NCBI RefSeq assembly: GCF_006540085.1
Contig: NZ_BJOG01000001.1
Location: forward strand, 558,001-622,000
Source of the DNA: Microbacterium oxydans
GTDB taxonomy: Bacteria > Actinomycetota > Actinomycetes > Actinomycetales > Microbacteriaceae
Direction of reading: 5' to 3'
Length of the DNA: 64,000 nt
How positions within the stretch are numbered: the first letter of the stretch is position 1; the number at the start of each line of letters is the position of its first letter. The notes under the pieces were generated by a model. The model did no database searches. It saw only the letters and a program-made list of their open reading frames with translations, and was not told the origin of the DNA. The translations under genes were made by a program, and so were the position numbers. Shown in pieces: positions 42,691 to 52,606 of the stretch.

Positions 42691-43608
42691 TCAGGCCGAC
42701 GCGAATCCCACCGACGGCTCGTCGTCTACCGATAGGGACAGCACAGCGGTCTCGACCGCGTCGTGCTGCTCGATCCGCTGCTCCAGGTCTCGCAGCTGCC
42801 GCGCCACGTCGTGCTCGCGCGCATCGCCGGCGAGGTCGACCTCCGCCACGATGAAGAGTCGATTCGGACCGACGTACTCGATGTGCAGGTAGGTCACCCG
42901 CTCGACCTGCGGCAGGCCCAGCAGGGCGCTCCCCACCCGCGCGCGCAGTTCCGGTGCGGCGGTCGCGCCCACGAGGAAGGCGATGTTCCGCCGGATCAGG
43001 ATGATCGCCACCACCCCGAGCAGGACGCCGACGAGGATCGAGCCGATGGCATCCCAGGCGGCGACGCCCGTGATCTGGTGGAGGAGGATCGCTCCGCCGG
43101 CGAGCACGAGTCCGATGAGTGCGGCGGAGTCCTCGAAGAACACGGCGCGCAGTGTGGTGTCGCTCGTCTCCAGCACGAAGTCCCAGGTCGACGATCCGCG
43201 CTCCTTCGCGAGGCGGCGGGATTTCACCATCGCCTGCGTGAACGATGCGCCCTCGAGCACGAACGAGACACCCAGCACGATGTACGCCACGGTCGGGCTC
43301 TCGACAGGGCCGGTGTCGGACAGTTCCTGGATGCCGTGCATGATCGACACGATCGAACCGGCGGTGAAGATCCCGAATGCAGCGATCAGCGACCACACGA
43401 AGGCGTTGCGACCGTAGCCGAGCGGATGCCGCGCATCCTTGGCCTTCGCCCCGCGGCGGTCGGCGATGAGGAGGAACACCTCGTTCCCCGCGTCCGCCCA
43501 CGAGTGCGCCGCCTCGGCCACCATCGAAGCCGACGAGGTGATGATCGCGGCGACGGTCTTCGCGATCGCGACGAGGATGTTGGCCAGGAAGGCGAGGATC
43601 ACAGTCAC
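42691..43608 (-). CDS. Cation diffusion facilitator (CDF) transporter
   Basis: A 305-residue CDF protein with six transmembrane helices and a cytoplasmic C-terminal domain. The metal-site helices show SMVAEAAHSWADAGNEVFLL (HxxxD) and TTLRAVFFEDSAALIGL (D/E cluster). It exports divalent metals such as Zn, Mn or Fe in exchange for protons. The GTG start has no strong ribosome site. The lineage with ATRG-type KAKDARHPLGYGR between helices 2 and 3 is FieF-like; metal specificity cannot be assigned. Confidence 0.85.
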   Translation of the reverse strand: MTVILAFLANILVAIAKTVAAIITSSASMVAEAAHSWADAGNEVFLLIADRRGAKAKDARHPLGYGRNAFVWSLIAAFGIFTAGSIVSIMHGIQELSDTGPVESPTVAYIVLGVSFVLEGASFTQAMVKSRRLAKERGSSTWDFVLETSDTTLRAVFFEDSAALIGLVLAGGAILLHQITGVAAWDAIGSILVGVLLGVVAIILIRRNIAFLVGATAAPELRARVGSALLGLPQVERVTYLHIEYVGPNRLFIVAEVDLAGDAREHDVARQLRDLEQRIEQHDAVETAVLSLSVDDEPSVGFASA

Positions 43609-43657
43609 GCGGTCAGGCTACTCCCGCCCCGTGGCTCACAGTCTCCGCAGGACTCTC

Positions 43658-45064
43658 TCAGCGTGGAGCCTTGACGGGGAGCAGGAGCAGGAAGCCGGCG
43701 ATCAGCACGACCACGATGCCCAGGATTCCGTAAGCGGTCTGGCTCGTCAGCACGATCAGCACGGTCCAGGCGCCTGACGCCATCCAGCTCGCCGCGCGCC
43801 CGGTCGTGGCGTAGAGACCGAAGATCTCGCCCTCGCGTCCGGCCGGCGTCACTCTGGCGAGGAAGGATCGGGCGGCAGCCTGGGCGGGGCCCACGAAGGC
43901 GCACAGGATCAGACCGCCGACCCAGAACACCATCACGCCGGCGTCACGGAGGAAGAACACGGCGAGACCGGCGACGATCATCGACCCGATCGAGGCGAGG
44001 ATGATCCGCTTCGGTCCGAGCCGGTCGTCCAGCCGGCCGGCGGCGATGGTCGAGATGCCGGCGATCAGGTTCGCGGCGATGCCGAAGATGATGATGTCCT
44101 GCGCGCCGAACTTGAACACCGCGGTGCCGATGATGGCGCCGAACGCGAAGACGCCTCCCAGCCCGTCACGGAAGACCGCGCTCGCCAGCAGGTACCAGAA
44201 GGTGGGCCGCGTCTCCTCGTTGCGGTAGAGACCTGCGACGTCCTTCACCAGCAGCGGATACGAGGCGAAGAAGCCGACCTTGCGCTCCGGACGGCCGAGT
44301 GACGGCTCCGGCACGTTCAGGAAGATCGGGATGCTGAAGATGATCGCCCAGACGGCGCATCCGACGGCGATCAGCCGGTAGGCCAGCCCGTTGTCGGTCG
44401 ACATGCCGAACCAGTCGAAGGTGTCGAGCACGACCACGATCATGAGCGCGATGATGCCGCCGAGGTAGCCGAAGCCCCAGCCGAGGCCGGAGATGCGACC
44501 GACGTTCTTCGGGTTCGCGATGCCGATGAGCATCGCGTTGGAGTTCACCGCCGCGATCTCCTGGAACACCGTCGCGGCCGAGATCAGGGCGACGCCCAGC
44601 CAGAACAGGCTCGGCATCGGCTCGACGAACCAGAGGCCGAGCATGCACAGGATCAGCGCGCCGGTGCCGATCCCGAGCCAGAGCTTCTGACGCCCCGCCG
44701 CATCCGCGCGTTGGCCGAGGACGGGCGCGAGCAGCAGGATGCCGAAGGCCGCGATCGTCGAGCCCAGACCGAGACCGGACGCGAGGTCCGCCTCCGCGGC
44801 GAGCCGGACCGGATCGTCCACGTCGAGCGACGCGACCTCGGGCGGGAGGAAGCCCTCGCCCACGAGATAGAGCGCCGTGAACACGAACGTGAGGATGACG
44901 GTGTTGAACGGCTGCGTCGCCCAGTCCCACAGCGCCCACGAGTAGACCTGCTTCTTCGGGGCGGGCGTCTCGCCGCGCAGGTCCAGGCCGACGACGGCCA
45001 CGGCGCCGCTGTTCGCAGTCGCCACGGGCTCGGGCACGGCGCTGTGCCCCTCGGTTTCGCTCAT
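43658..45064 (-). CDS. MFS transporter of the UMF1 (Atg22-like) type
   Basis: A 468-residue membrane protein with 11-12 helices. The family start WALWDWATQPFNTVILTFVF, IAAVNSNAMLIGIANPKNVGRISGLGWGFGYLGGI and GPAQAAARSFLARVTPAGREGEIFGLY are characteristic of UMF1/Atg22-related permeases. These are linked to amino acid or solute efflux, but few have been characterised. The ATG at 45064 gives a short polar N-terminus before the first helix. Confidence 0.82.
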   Translation of the reverse strand: MSETEGHSAVPEPVATANSGAVAVVGLDLRGETPAPKKQVYSWALWDWATQPFNTVILTFVFTALYLVGEGFLPPEVASLDVDDPVRLAAEADLASGLGLGSTIAAFGILLLAPVLGQRADAAGRQKLWLGIGTGALILCMLGLWFVEPMPSLFWLGVALISAATVFQEIAAVNSNAMLIGIANPKNVGRISGLGWGFGYLGGIIALMIVVVLDTFDWFGMSTDNGLAYRLIAVGCAVWAIIFSIPIFLNVPEPSLGRPERKVGFFASYPLLVKDVAGLYRNEETRPTFWYLLASAVFRDGLGGVFAFGAIIGTAVFKFGAQDIIIFGIAANLIAGISTIAAGRLDDRLGPKRIILASIGSMIVAGLAVFFLRDAGVMVFWVGGLILCAFVGPAQAAARSFLARVTPAGREGEIFGLYATTGRAASWMASGAWTVLIVLTSQTAYGILGIVVVLIAGFLLLLPVKAPR

Positions 45065-45104
45065 TCTCGAAGTCTGGCGGTGCCGGGTGAACGCCTGGTG
45101 ACGG

Positions 45105-45125
45105 CGCGCCGCGCGGTGCGGCGCG
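45105..45125 (-). terminator. GC hairpin downstream of the DUF3253 gene
   Basis: Arms CGCGCCGC and GCGGCGCG with a 5-base loop lie 22 bp after the minus-strand stop at 45147 and before the MFS gene. No clear T-run. Confidence 0.5.
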
Positions 45126-45146
45126 GAAACGTGGTGGTGGGGCTCG

Positions 45147-45656
45147 TCAGAGGGCGGGCCCGCGGCGGATGCGGACCGGACCACGGGCCTCGTCGATCCG
45201 GACGGCCTCCCCCTTCTGCGTCACGACGATCTCTCCGCTCTCCGCCAGGGCCGCGGCCACGCGTCGGACGTCGGGCATCCGTGAACGCCAGGACTCCCCG
45301 CCGATGGCGCGGGCCACGTCGCTCGGACAGATCGATGACTCCGAGCGCTTGCGGGTGAGGGTTCGGATGGTGGCGGCGATCCGATCGTCCGCGGCTTCCG
45401 GCTCTGGGTCCTCCCACCATGGGGCTCCGCGCTCGCCGAGTGCGGTCTTGGCGTCGTGCACCCGGCGACGGGCATCGTCGTCCGAGGTCTTCACCGCTCG
45501 CCGCGCGGCCATGAGCTCATCCACCAGTTCCTGTCGCAGCGTGTCGGGGATCGACGGATCGCTCGCACGCCAGCGTCGCCCGTTCACGACGATGTGGTGC
45601 CCGTCCGCCGTGCGCTCGGGACCGGACTCCGTCGCGGAAGACTCCTCGCTGCTCAT
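45147..45656 (-). CDS. DUF3253 family protein
   Basis: A 169-residue protein. The N-terminal half contains an H-x-I-V-V-N-G-R-R-W-R motif (residues ~20-30) often seen with a short helical segment (LRQELVDELMAARRAVK). The C-terminal ~85 residues are a DUF3253 winged-helix-like domain (RIAATIRTLTRKRSESSICPSDVARAIGG ... RRVAAALAESGEIVVTQKGE). Function unknown. The start at 45656 is preferred over an ATG at 45692, whose putative ribosome site touches the start codon. Confidence 0.65.
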   Translation of the reverse strand: MSSEESSATESGPERTADGHHIVVNGRRWRASDPSIPDTLRQELVDELMAARRAVKTSDDDARRRVHDAKTALGERGAPWWEDPEPEAADDRIAATIRTLTRKRSESSICPSDVARAIGGESWRSRMPDVRRVAAALAESGEIVVTQKGEAVRIDEARGPVRIRRGPAL

Positions 45657-45715
45657 GCGGGCAGCCTGCCCCTGTCGGGCCGCGTCCTCCATCCCCTTGA
45701 CGCAGGGGCCGCGCC

Positions 45716-46612
45716 TCAGTCCGTCCGCAGTGGACGCAGCGTGCGGGCGTAGTCCTCCTTCAGCACGGCGAGGTGCAGCCAGGCCTCGATGCGCGTCACT
45801 CCGGGCAGCGCACGCAGGCGTTCCAGGCTGGCGTAGAGCGCGCCGGCCGAAGGCTCGACCAGAGTGGCGACCGCGTCGAAGCGGCCGAGCGTGCGCGCGG
45901 CGAAGTCCACCCCACGGCCGCGACGCAGCTCGTCGATCACGGCGTCGTCGTCGTCTCCGAGGGTCATGCCCACCCCCATCGACAACTGCCGGTGCGCGAG
46001 TCCGCGCGCCTCGACCGCACTGATCTTGATCACGCCGGCATCGATCAGCCGCTGCACCCTGGTCGCGACGGCCGAGGGGGAGAGGCGCACCTCTTCGCCG
46101 AGCGCGCGGAAGCTCTTGCGCCCGTCGGCCTGCAGCTGCTCGATCAGCGCCTCGTCGATCGCGTCGAGGGTGACGCCGCCGTGATACTCCGACACGAAGA
46201 AGCCCTTGATCACGGTCGAATAGATGATCGTGCTGATGTCGAGCACCCCGTCGATCGCTCGGATCAGGGCCAGCAGGTCGTGCAGCTCCGACATCGACCC
46301 CACGCGCACTTCGGTGACCACGTCGTGCGCGCCGCCGACCGCCGACACCAGCACGGTCTCGCTCATGTCGCGCAGGTGCTCCGCCACGAGCTCGACCGAT
46401 CCATCGGTGCGGATCGAGACGTGGGCGAGGACGTGCTGGCCGAGGAACACGGGGTCGACAGCGGCGACGACACGCACGGTGCGGTCGGCGAGCATCGTGC
46501 GCAGTCGCGCGGCGACAGCGGCTCTGGACTGCCCGAGCCGCTCGGCGAGGGAGAGGATGCTCGCCCGGCCGTCTTCCTGCAGCGCGCGGATGAGTTCGGC
46601 GTCGAAATCCAT
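45716..46612 (-). CDS. Lrp/AsnC-family regulator with duplicated DNA-binding and sensor domains
   Basis: A 298-residue protein made of two AsnC units: HTH 1 (ILSLAERLGQSRAAVAARLRTM), sensor 1, HTH 2 (SFRALGEEVRLSPSAVATRVQRL, residues ~150-175) and sensor 2. Usual Lrp proteins have one unit of ~150 residues; tandem forms occur in actinobacteria. It is divergent from the MHS transporter-amidohydrolase-ThDP-ureohydrolase operon and is its likely regulator, sensing an amino acid or derived metabolite. The ATG at 46612 follows GGCGGAA; upstream ATGs also exist. Confidence 0.8.
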   Translation of the reverse strand: MDFDAELIRALQEDGRASILSLAERLGQSRAAVAARLRTMLADRTVRVVAAVDPVFLGQHVLAHVSIRTDGSVELVAEHLRDMSETVLVSAVGGAHDVVTEVRVGSMSELHDLLALIRAIDGVLDISTIIYSTVIKGFFVSEYHGGVTLDAIDEALIEQLQADGRKSFRALGEEVRLSPSAVATRVQRLIDAGVIKISAVEARGLAHRQLSMGVGMTLGDDDDAVIDELRRGRGVDFAARTLGRFDAVATLVEPSAGALYASLERLRALPGVTRIEAWLHLAVLKEDYARTLRPLRTD

Positions 46613-46700
46613 GGTTCCGCCCATTTCGTCAGTTTCCTGCGATCGCACGCTTCGCCGTGCGCAAGTTCAGTGTAGGAGAGGTGATTGCCGTCGGGAAGAC

Positions 46701-46719
46701 GCGCATTGCACAGATGCGC
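46701..46719. promoter_or_regulatory. Inverted repeat GCGCAT-N7-ATGCGC in the Lrp/MHS divergent region
   Basis: Perfect 6-bp arms in the 222-bp intergenic region. It is a plausible Lrp-type site, with AT-rich sequence CATATATCC directly to its right. TCCAG/CTGGA arms around 46729-46754 form a second, looser repeat. Confidence 0.45.
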
Positions 46720-46834
46720 GATCATATATCCAGTGAATCCCCGTTATCGCTGGAGTTCTGCCCTTGCCGACGGGCGCGCACCTCCGTAGCATCCTTCGCT
46801 ATCCGACATCTTCCGCAAAGGAGCGGGCACCCCC

Positions 46835-48172
46835 ATGACCACTACCCCCACCAGCGGCACCCACAGCCGGGCGCGCCGCGCCGGCATCGCCGCCTTCGTC
46901 GGTACCACCATCGAGTGGTACGACTTCTACGTCTACGCCACCGCCGCGGCGCTCGTCTTCGGTCCGCTGTTCTTCCCGAGCGGAGACCGGCTGGCCGAGA
47001 CCGCAGCGGCCTTCGCGACCTTCGCGGTCGCCTTCCTCGTCCGGCCCCTCGGTGGCATCATCTTCGGTCACATCGGCGACAAGCTCGGCCGACGCACGTC
47101 GCTCGTCATCACGCTGGTGATGATGGGCGCGGCCACGGTGCTCGTGGGCTGCCTGCCCACCTACGAGAACATCGGCATCCTCGCCCCGATCCTCCTGATC
47201 CTGCTCCGTGCGGTGCAGGGCCTCGCGGTCGGCGGCGAGTGGGGTGGCGCGGTGCTCATGAGCGTCGAGCACGCCCCCGAGAAGTCGAAGACCTTCTACG
47301 GCGGTTTCACGCAGCTCGGCAATCCGGCCGGTGCGCTGCTGGCATCGGGCATCTTCGCGATCATGACCCGTATGGGCGACGACTTCATCATCAACGGTGG
47401 CTGGCGCATCCCGTTCCTGCTGTCGATCGTGCTGGTCGGCGTCGGCTTCTGGGTCCGTTATCGCGTCGAGGAGACCCCGGTCTTCGAGGCGAAGGTCGAG
47501 GGCCGCAAGCAGTCGATGCCGCTGGCCTTCGCGCTGCGCACCAACTGGCGCCCGATCCTGCTCGGCATCGGCATCCTGCCCATCTCGACCGGCGGTTACT
47601 ACCTGGCCACCACCTTCGCCACGGCCTATGCCACCGGCGACACGGTCGCGATCAGCGAGCAGGTCATCCTCGATGCCATGACGATCGCCTCCTTCGTGGA
47701 GTTCGTCGTGACCCTCCCCGTCGCCTGGCTGGGCGACAAGTGGGGGCGGAAGAACGTCATGTACATCGGTCTGATCACCTCGGTGCTCACCTTCGTGCCG
47801 TTCCTGCTGATCCTGCCCGGACGCATCGAACCGCTCATCTTCCTGTTCGCCTCGCTGGTGCGCATCGCGATGAGCGCCACCTACGCACCGATCGCCGCCC
47901 TGCTCTCGCAGATGTTCCGCCCGCAGGCCCGCTACACCTCGATCGCCCTCTCCTACGGTGTCGGCGCAGCGGTCTGGGCCGGATTCTCGCCGTGGTTCGC
48001 GACGCAGCTGATCGCCTGGACGGGCAGCATCTGGTCGGTGATCGCGATGTTCATCGGCATGGCCCTCATCGCCGGAATCTGCACCCGCCTCGCGCCGCAG
48101 CACTCCGACGAGGCTCCCGTGACGGCGTCCTTCACCGCGCGTACGGACACCACGGCGAACCGGCTGCCCTGA
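46835..48172 (+). CDS. MHS-family MFS transporter (metabolite:H+ symporter)
   Basis: A 445-residue, 12-helix major facilitator. N-terminal FVGTTIEWYDFYVYATAAALVF, the helix 2-3 loop GHIGDKLGRRTSL and LLRAVQGLAVGGEWGGAVLM are diagnostic of the MHS group (proline/betaine, shikimate, ketoglutarate type). The ATG has AAAGGAG upstream. It probably imports the compound degraded by the three following enzymes, with proton symport. Confidence 0.87.
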   Translation: MTTTPTSGTHSRARRAGIAAFVGTTIEWYDFYVYATAAALVFGPLFFPSGDRLAETAAAFATFAVAFLVRPLGGIIFGHIGDKLGRRTSLVITLVMMGAATVLVGCLPTYENIGILAPILLILLRAVQGLAVGGEWGGAVLMSVEHAPEKSKTFYGGFTQLGNPAGALLASGIFAIMTRMGDDFIINGGWRIPFLLSIVLVGVGFWVRYRVEETPVFEAKVEGRKQSMPLAFALRTNWRPILLGIGILPISTGGYYLATTFATAYATGDTVAISEQVILDAMTIASFVEFVVTLPVAWLGDKWGRKNVMYIGLITSVLTFVPFLLILPGRIEPLIFLFASLVRIAMSATYAPIAALLSQMFRPQARYTSIALSYGVGAAVWAGFSPWFATQLIAWTGSIWSVIAMFIGMALIAGICTRLAPQHSDEAPVTASFTARTDTTANRLP

Positions 48173-48224
48173 CCGGCGCCGCCACCTCCGCCTCCCGTAC
48201 GCCACGACCGCGAACAGGTTCCCC

Positions 48225-49892
48225 ATGAGAAAGCTCACCCCCTTCGACCGTTCGGCTCAGACGGCTCCCCTCCTCCTGACCGCGCACGCCATCCATACCG
48301 CGGATGACGACGCCACCACGGCAACGGCGATGTTGACCGATCGCGGGCGCATCCTCGCGATCGGTACCCCCGCCGAGTGCGAGGCGGCGGCGGAGGGGGT
48401 GGGCCTCTCGCCCGAGCGCATCGATCTCGGCGACGCCGTGATCGTCCCCGGCTTCGTCGACGCGCACGCGCATCCGCTCATGTTCGGGCAGATGATGAGC
48501 TGGGTCGACTGCGGCCCCGAGAAGGCGGGCAGCATCCCCGAGATCGTGGCGCTGCTGAAGGCGGCTGCCTCCGACCTCCCCGAGGGGCGCCCGGTTCGCG
48601 GCTACGGCTACGAGCAGCGCAACCTCGCCGAGAAGCGCCACCCCACCCGGTTCGAGCTCGACGAGGTCGCCGCCGACCGCGAGGTCTACCTCATGAACGC
48701 CTCGGGTCACGGCGGTGTGGTGAACTCGTACACGCTCGCCATCAACGATGTCGACAGGGACACCCCGAACCCCGACGGCGGAGAGTTCTTCCGCGACGCG
48801 GACGGCGAGCTCACCGGGGAGCTGTCGGATGCGGCCTGCAACATCCTCACCGGCGTCCACGGGGTGAAGATCGGCCACCACGGTCCGAACTTCCACCTCG
48901 CCGACGAGCCCGAGGAGCATCTGCGTCAGCTGGACGCCGCGACCCAGCGGTTCCTGGCCGGTGGTGTCACCTCGATCGGCGACGCCCAGGTCACGCGCCG
49001 CGAGTTCGACATGTACCTGCGCCTCGCCGAGGCCGGGCGCCTGGAACTGCGCGTGTCGATGTACCTGCTGTCGCACCTGCTCGACGAGGCGCTCGAGATG
49101 GGTCTCGTCGGACAGTTCGGCAACGCGCACCTCAGCTTCGCCGGCATCAAGTTCTACGCCGACGGCACGCTGGGCGGCTGGACCGCATACTTCCCTGACG
49201 GCTACGTGGGCGATCCCTGCCGCACTGGCCAGCTGTACCACGAGCCCGCCGAGTACGAGGGGCTCATCCGCAAAGCGCACGCCGCGGGGTTGCAGACCGC
49301 GACCCACGCCCAGTCGCCCACCGCGATCGAGATGGTCGTGTCCGCGATCGAGGCCGCGCTCGCCGAGCACCCCGATCCCGACGCCCGTCACCGCATCGAG
49401 CACTGCGGCCTGCCGACTCCCGAGCAGATCGAGCGGATGGCCGCCTCCGGCATCCGTCCGGTCAACCAGACCCAGCACTACTTCAACTGGGGCGAGGGCG
49501 TGGAGGAGGCCATCGGCACTCCGGGCGAGCGCTTCAACCCGCTGGGCGAGTTCGAGCGCGCGGGCGTGCCGTTCACGATCTCGTCCGATGCCCCGGTCGC
49601 CGAGCCCATCCCGCTCGAAGCCATCCAGACGGCCGTGACCCGAGTCACGCGCCGGGGGCACAAGCTCGGGCCGGACGACCTGCGCGTCTCGGCGCTCGCA
49701 GCTCTGCGCGCACACACGATCGAAGGTGCCGTGTCGATCGGCCGCGAAGACGATCTGGGGTCGCTCGAAGTCGGCAAGTACGCCGACTTCGCGGTGCTCT
49801 CCGGCGATCCGCTGGCCGTTCCCGCCGAGGAGATCTCGGCGATCACGGTGCGCGAGACCTGGGTCGACGGCGTCCGTCGTCACCGAGTGTGA
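48225..49892 (+). CDS. YtcJ-type amidohydrolase (Amidohydro_3)
   Basis: A 555-residue metal-dependent hydrolase. The N-terminal metal site is GFVDAHAHP (residues ~79-87); later motifs include YADGTLGGWTAYF, ATHAQSP, HRIEHCG and the catalytic Asp in FTISSDAPV. The terminal beta-sandwich holds GSLEVGKYADFAVLSGDPL. These enzymes hydrolyse amide, formyl or amidine-like C-N bonds; specificity is not readable. It sits 52 bp after the transporter and 10 bp before the ThDP enzyme. Confidence 0.82.
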   Translation: MRKLTPFDRSAQTAPLLLTAHAIHTADDDATTATAMLTDRGRILAIGTPAECEAAAEGVGLSPERIDLGDAVIVPGFVDAHAHPLMFGQMMSWVDCGPEKAGSIPEIVALLKAAASDLPEGRPVRGYGYEQRNLAEKRHPTRFELDEVAADREVYLMNASGHGGVVNSYTLAINDVDRDTPNPDGGEFFRDADGELTGELSDAACNILTGVHGVKIGHHGPNFHLADEPEEHLRQLDAATQRFLAGGVTSIGDAQVTRREFDMYLRLAEAGRLELRVSMYLLSHLLDEALEMGLVGQFGNAHLSFAGIKFYADGTLGGWTAYFPDGYVGDPCRTGQLYHEPAEYEGLIRKAHAAGLQTATHAQSPTAIEMVVSAIEAALAEHPDPDARHRIEHCGLPTPEQIERMAASGIRPVNQTQHYFNWGEGVEEAIGTPGERFNPLGEFERAGVPFTISSDAPVAEPIPLEAIQTAVTRVTRRGHKLGPDDLRVSALAALRAHTIEGAVSIGREDDLGSLEVGKYADFAVLSGDPLAVPAEEISAITVRETWVDGVRRHRV

Positions 49893-49902
49893 GGATGATC
49901 CG

Positions 49903-51519
49903 ATGAGCAGCGACACCACAGCGGCAGAGCAGTACGCCGACACCGCCGGGCGCGCCGTGCTGGAGACGATCCGCGCGTACGGGGTCACCGCGATCTTCGG
50001 CATCCCCGGCACCCACAACCTCGAGCTCTACCGCCCGCTCGCCGACCTCGGCATCCGCGCGGTGACGAACCGTCACGAGCAGGGCTCCGGCTACGGTGCC
50101 GACGGGTGGGCCCAGCAGACCGGCCTCCCCGGAGTCGTGATCACGACCTCCGGTCCCGGATTGCAGAACGCCATGAGCGCGATCGGCACGGCCTTCTGCG
50201 AGTCGCGCCCGCTCATCGTCCTCTCGCCGGGAGTGCCGCTCGGTGCGGAGTTCGCCGACGTCGGCACACTGCACGAGACGAAGGACGCGACGGCGATGGT
50301 CGCCGCGATCGCCGAGTGGTCGCGGCGGGTGACCAGCGCCGCCGAGGCGGTCGAGGCCGTGCACGATGCGTTCCACCTGTTCCGCACCGGCCGTCCGCGC
50401 CCCGTTCACATCGAGATCCCGCTCGACGTGCTGGAAGCGCCCGCCGACGTTCCCGCCGAGGCGCGGCAGCCGCGTCCGGTCCCTGCGCGGGTCTCGGGTG
50501 AGTCGGCTGCGCTCGCCGAAGCGGCCCGGCTGTTGGCGGAGGCGAAGACCCCGGTGATCGTCGCCGGTGGGGGAGCCGTGGATGCCGCGCACGAGGTCAC
50601 CCTCCTGGCCGAGCGTCTCGGAGCCCCGGTGCTGACCACGCTGAACGGCAAGGGCGTGGTCGACGAGCGGCATCCGCTCTCGCTCGGGTCGAACCTTCGT
50701 CTCGCCGCGGCCCGCGCGGTCGCGGAAGATGCCGACGTGCTGCTCGTGGTCGGCTCGAAGCTCGGCGAGGCCGAACTGTGGGCGCCGCGGCTCGAAGCCG
50801 GGGGCGTGGTCATCCGCATCGACATCTCGCTCGCGCAGCGCGACAAGAACCTCGCCGCGACGGTCGGGATCACGGGGGATGCAGCTGCCGTTCTGGACGC
50901 GCTGTCGACTGCCCTCCCCGCCGGTGTACGCCCGGCGCGTGACCTCACCGCCGAGCGCACCGCGATCGCCGCCGAGATGCGCGCGACCGCCCCCGACACG
51001 GTGGCACTGGCTGAGATCATCGTCGAGGCCCTGCCCGACGACGCGATCGTCGCGGGTGACTCGTCCCAGATTGTCTACATGGCGCTCGGCAGCGTGCTGT
51101 CGTCGGCGCATCCGCACTCCCTGCTCTACACCCCGACCTACGCCACCCTCGGCTACGGTCTTCCGGCAGCGATCGGTGCCGGAGTCGCGCAGACCGAGCA
51201 CCCGGTCGTGACCGTGATCGGCGACGGCGCCCTGATGTTCTGCGTGAACGAGCTGGTGACGGCGGTCGAACAGCGCCTCGACATCACGATCGTGTGCGTC
51301 GACAACGGCGGGTATGCCGAGATCCGTCAGAACGAGGTCGACCGCGGCATGGAGCCGATCGGCGTCGACCTGGTACAGCCCGACTGGGCAGCGCTCGCCT
51401 CGGCCTTCGGCGCGACCGGGCGGCGGGTGGAACGCCGTGACGACATCGCATCGAGCATCCGCGCCGCGATCACCGACGGGGGAGTGCAGCTGGTGCACAT
51501 CCCGCAGAGTGCGCTCTGA
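49903..51519 (+). CDS. Thiamine-diphosphate-dependent enzyme, possible 2-oxo acid (2-ketoarginine) decarboxylase
   Basis: A 538-residue three-domain ThDP enzyme of the acetolactate synthase/benzoylformate decarboxylase family. The catalytic Glu lies in [16 protein letters not shown] (residues ~57-72), and the ThDP-binding motif is [19 protein letters not shown] ... [16 protein letters not shown]. Proximity to an agmatinase-family gene suggests the arginine transaminase route, where AruI decarboxylates 5-guanidino-2-oxopentanoate; no arginine transaminase gene is visible, so this stays a hypothesis. Acetolactate synthase function is less likely out of context. Confidence 0.7.
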   Translation: MSSDTTAAEQYADTAGRAVLETIRAYGVTAIFGIPGTHNLELYRPLADLGIRAVTNRHEQGSGYGADGWAQQTGLPGVVITTSGPGLQNAMSAIGTAFCESRPLIVLSPGVPLGAEFADVGTLHETKDATAMVAAIAEWSRRVTSAAEAVEAVHDAFHLFRTGRPRPVHIEIPLDVLEAPADVPAEARQPRPVPARVSGESAALAEAARLLAEAKTPVIVAGGGAVDAAHEVTLLAERLGAPVLTTLNGKGVVDERHPLSLGSNLRLAAARAVAEDADVLLVVGSKLGEAELWAPRLEAGGVVIRIDISLAQRDKNLAATVGITGDAAAVLDALSTALPAGVRPARDLTAERTAIAAEMRATAPDTVALAEIIVEALPDDAIVAGDSSQIVYMALGSVLSSAHPHSLLYTPTYATLGYGLPAAIGAGVAQTEHPVVTVIGDGALMFCVNELVTAVEQRLDITIVCVDNGGYAEIRQNEVDRGMEPIGVDLVQPDWAALASAFGATGRRVERRDDIASSIRAAITDGGVQLVHIPQSAL

Positions 51520-51553
51520 ATCCCTCGACATCCCCGACGAACAGGAACGAGCA

Positions 51554-52501
51554 ATGACCGACAACATCGGCCCCATCGACGCCTCCGTGAACCCGCGGTA
51601 CTCCGGCATCGCGACCTTCGCCCGGCTGCCGCGTATCGAAGACGTGCCGCGTGCGGACATCGCCGTCGTCGGCATCCCCTTCGACTCCGGTGTGAGCTAC
51701 CGACCGGGCACGCGCTTCGGCCCGTCGCACGTGCGGGAGTCCTCGCGGCTGCTGCGCCCCTACAATCCCGCCCAGGACGTGTCGCCGTTCGCGATCGCGC
51801 AGGTGGTGGACGCCGGTGACATCCCGGTCAACCCGTTCGATCTCACCGAGGCCGTGACCGAGGTCGAGCGCGCGGCGCTGGCGCTCGGCGAGCAGGTGCA
51901 GCGCATCGTCACGATCGGCGGCGACCACACGGTCGCTCTGCCACTGCTGCGTGCGGTGGCGGCGAAGCACGGGCCCGTGGCTGTGCTGCACTTCGATGCG
52001 CACCTCGACACCTGGGACACCTACTTCGGGGCCCCCATCACGCACGGCACTCCCTTCCGACGCGCGAGTGAGGAGGGGCTGATCGACCTCACCGCGAGCT
52101 GCCACGTCGGCACCCGTGGCCCCCTGTACTCCAAGCAGGACCTGGAGGACGACGAGCGCCTCGGCTTCTCGATCGTGTCGAGCGAATACATCGAGGAGCA
52201 CGGGGTCGAGGCCGCCATCGCCCGCATCCTGCAGCGCATCGGCGACAAGCCGCTGTACGTGTCGATCGACATCGACGTGCTCGACCCCGCCCACGCGCCC
52301 GGCACCGGCACCCCCGAGGCCGGCGGGCTGACGAGCCGCGAGCTGCTGCGGATCCTGCGGGCCCTGGCCTCGCAGAACATCGTCGGGGCGGATGTGGTCG
52401 AGGTGTCGCCCGCCTACGACCACGCGCAGATGACCGGCATCGCCGCGAGCCATGTGGTCTACGAGCTCGTGACCCTGCTGGCCGCCCGCCTCGCTGCCTG
52501 A
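51554..52501 (+). CDS. Agmatinase/guanidinobutyrase-family ureohydrolase
   Basis: A 315-residue binuclear manganese hydrolase. Ligand motifs GGDHT (122-126), DAHLDTWD (148-155) and [22 protein letters not shown] (237-258) are complete. It cleaves urea from a guanidino compound such as agmatine, 4-guanidinobutyrate or guanidinopropionate. The [14 protein letters not shown] loop is that of agmatinase-like rather than arginase enzymes. The ribosome site GGAA lies 9 bp upstream. It is the last gene of the operon. Confidence 0.88.
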   Translation: MTDNIGPIDASVNPRYSGIATFARLPRIEDVPRADIAVVGIPFDSGVSYRPGTRFGPSHVRESSRLLRPYNPAQDVSPFAIAQVVDAGDIPVNPFDLTEAVTEVERAALALGEQVQRIVTIGGDHTVALPLLRAVAAKHGPVAVLHFDAHLDTWDTYFGAPITHGTPFRRASEEGLIDLTASCHVGTRGPLYSKQDLEDDERLGFSIVSSEYIEEHGVEAAIARILQRIGDKPLYVSIDIDVLDPAHAPGTGTPEAGGLTSRELLRILRALASQNIVGADVVEVSPAYDHAQMTGIAASHVVYELVTLLAARLAA

Positions 52502-52543
52502 GCCCCCCCGGACCGCCGCCGGCCTGCCCCCGCCTCCTGAGTC

Positions 52544-52580
52544 GCCCCGCCTCTCGATTCAGCGACCGGAGCAGCGGGGC
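52544..52580. terminator. Inverted repeat between convergent ureohydrolase and RIO kinase genes
   Basis: GCCCCGC (52544-52550) and GCGGGGC (52574-52580) with a 23-base interval in the 105-bp gap; other GGCGGGGC copies to the right can pair as alternatives. A bidirectional terminator is likely but not certain. Confidence 0.45.
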
Positions 52581-52606
52581 GTGCGGAGCAGGGCGGGCGG
52601 GGCGTG

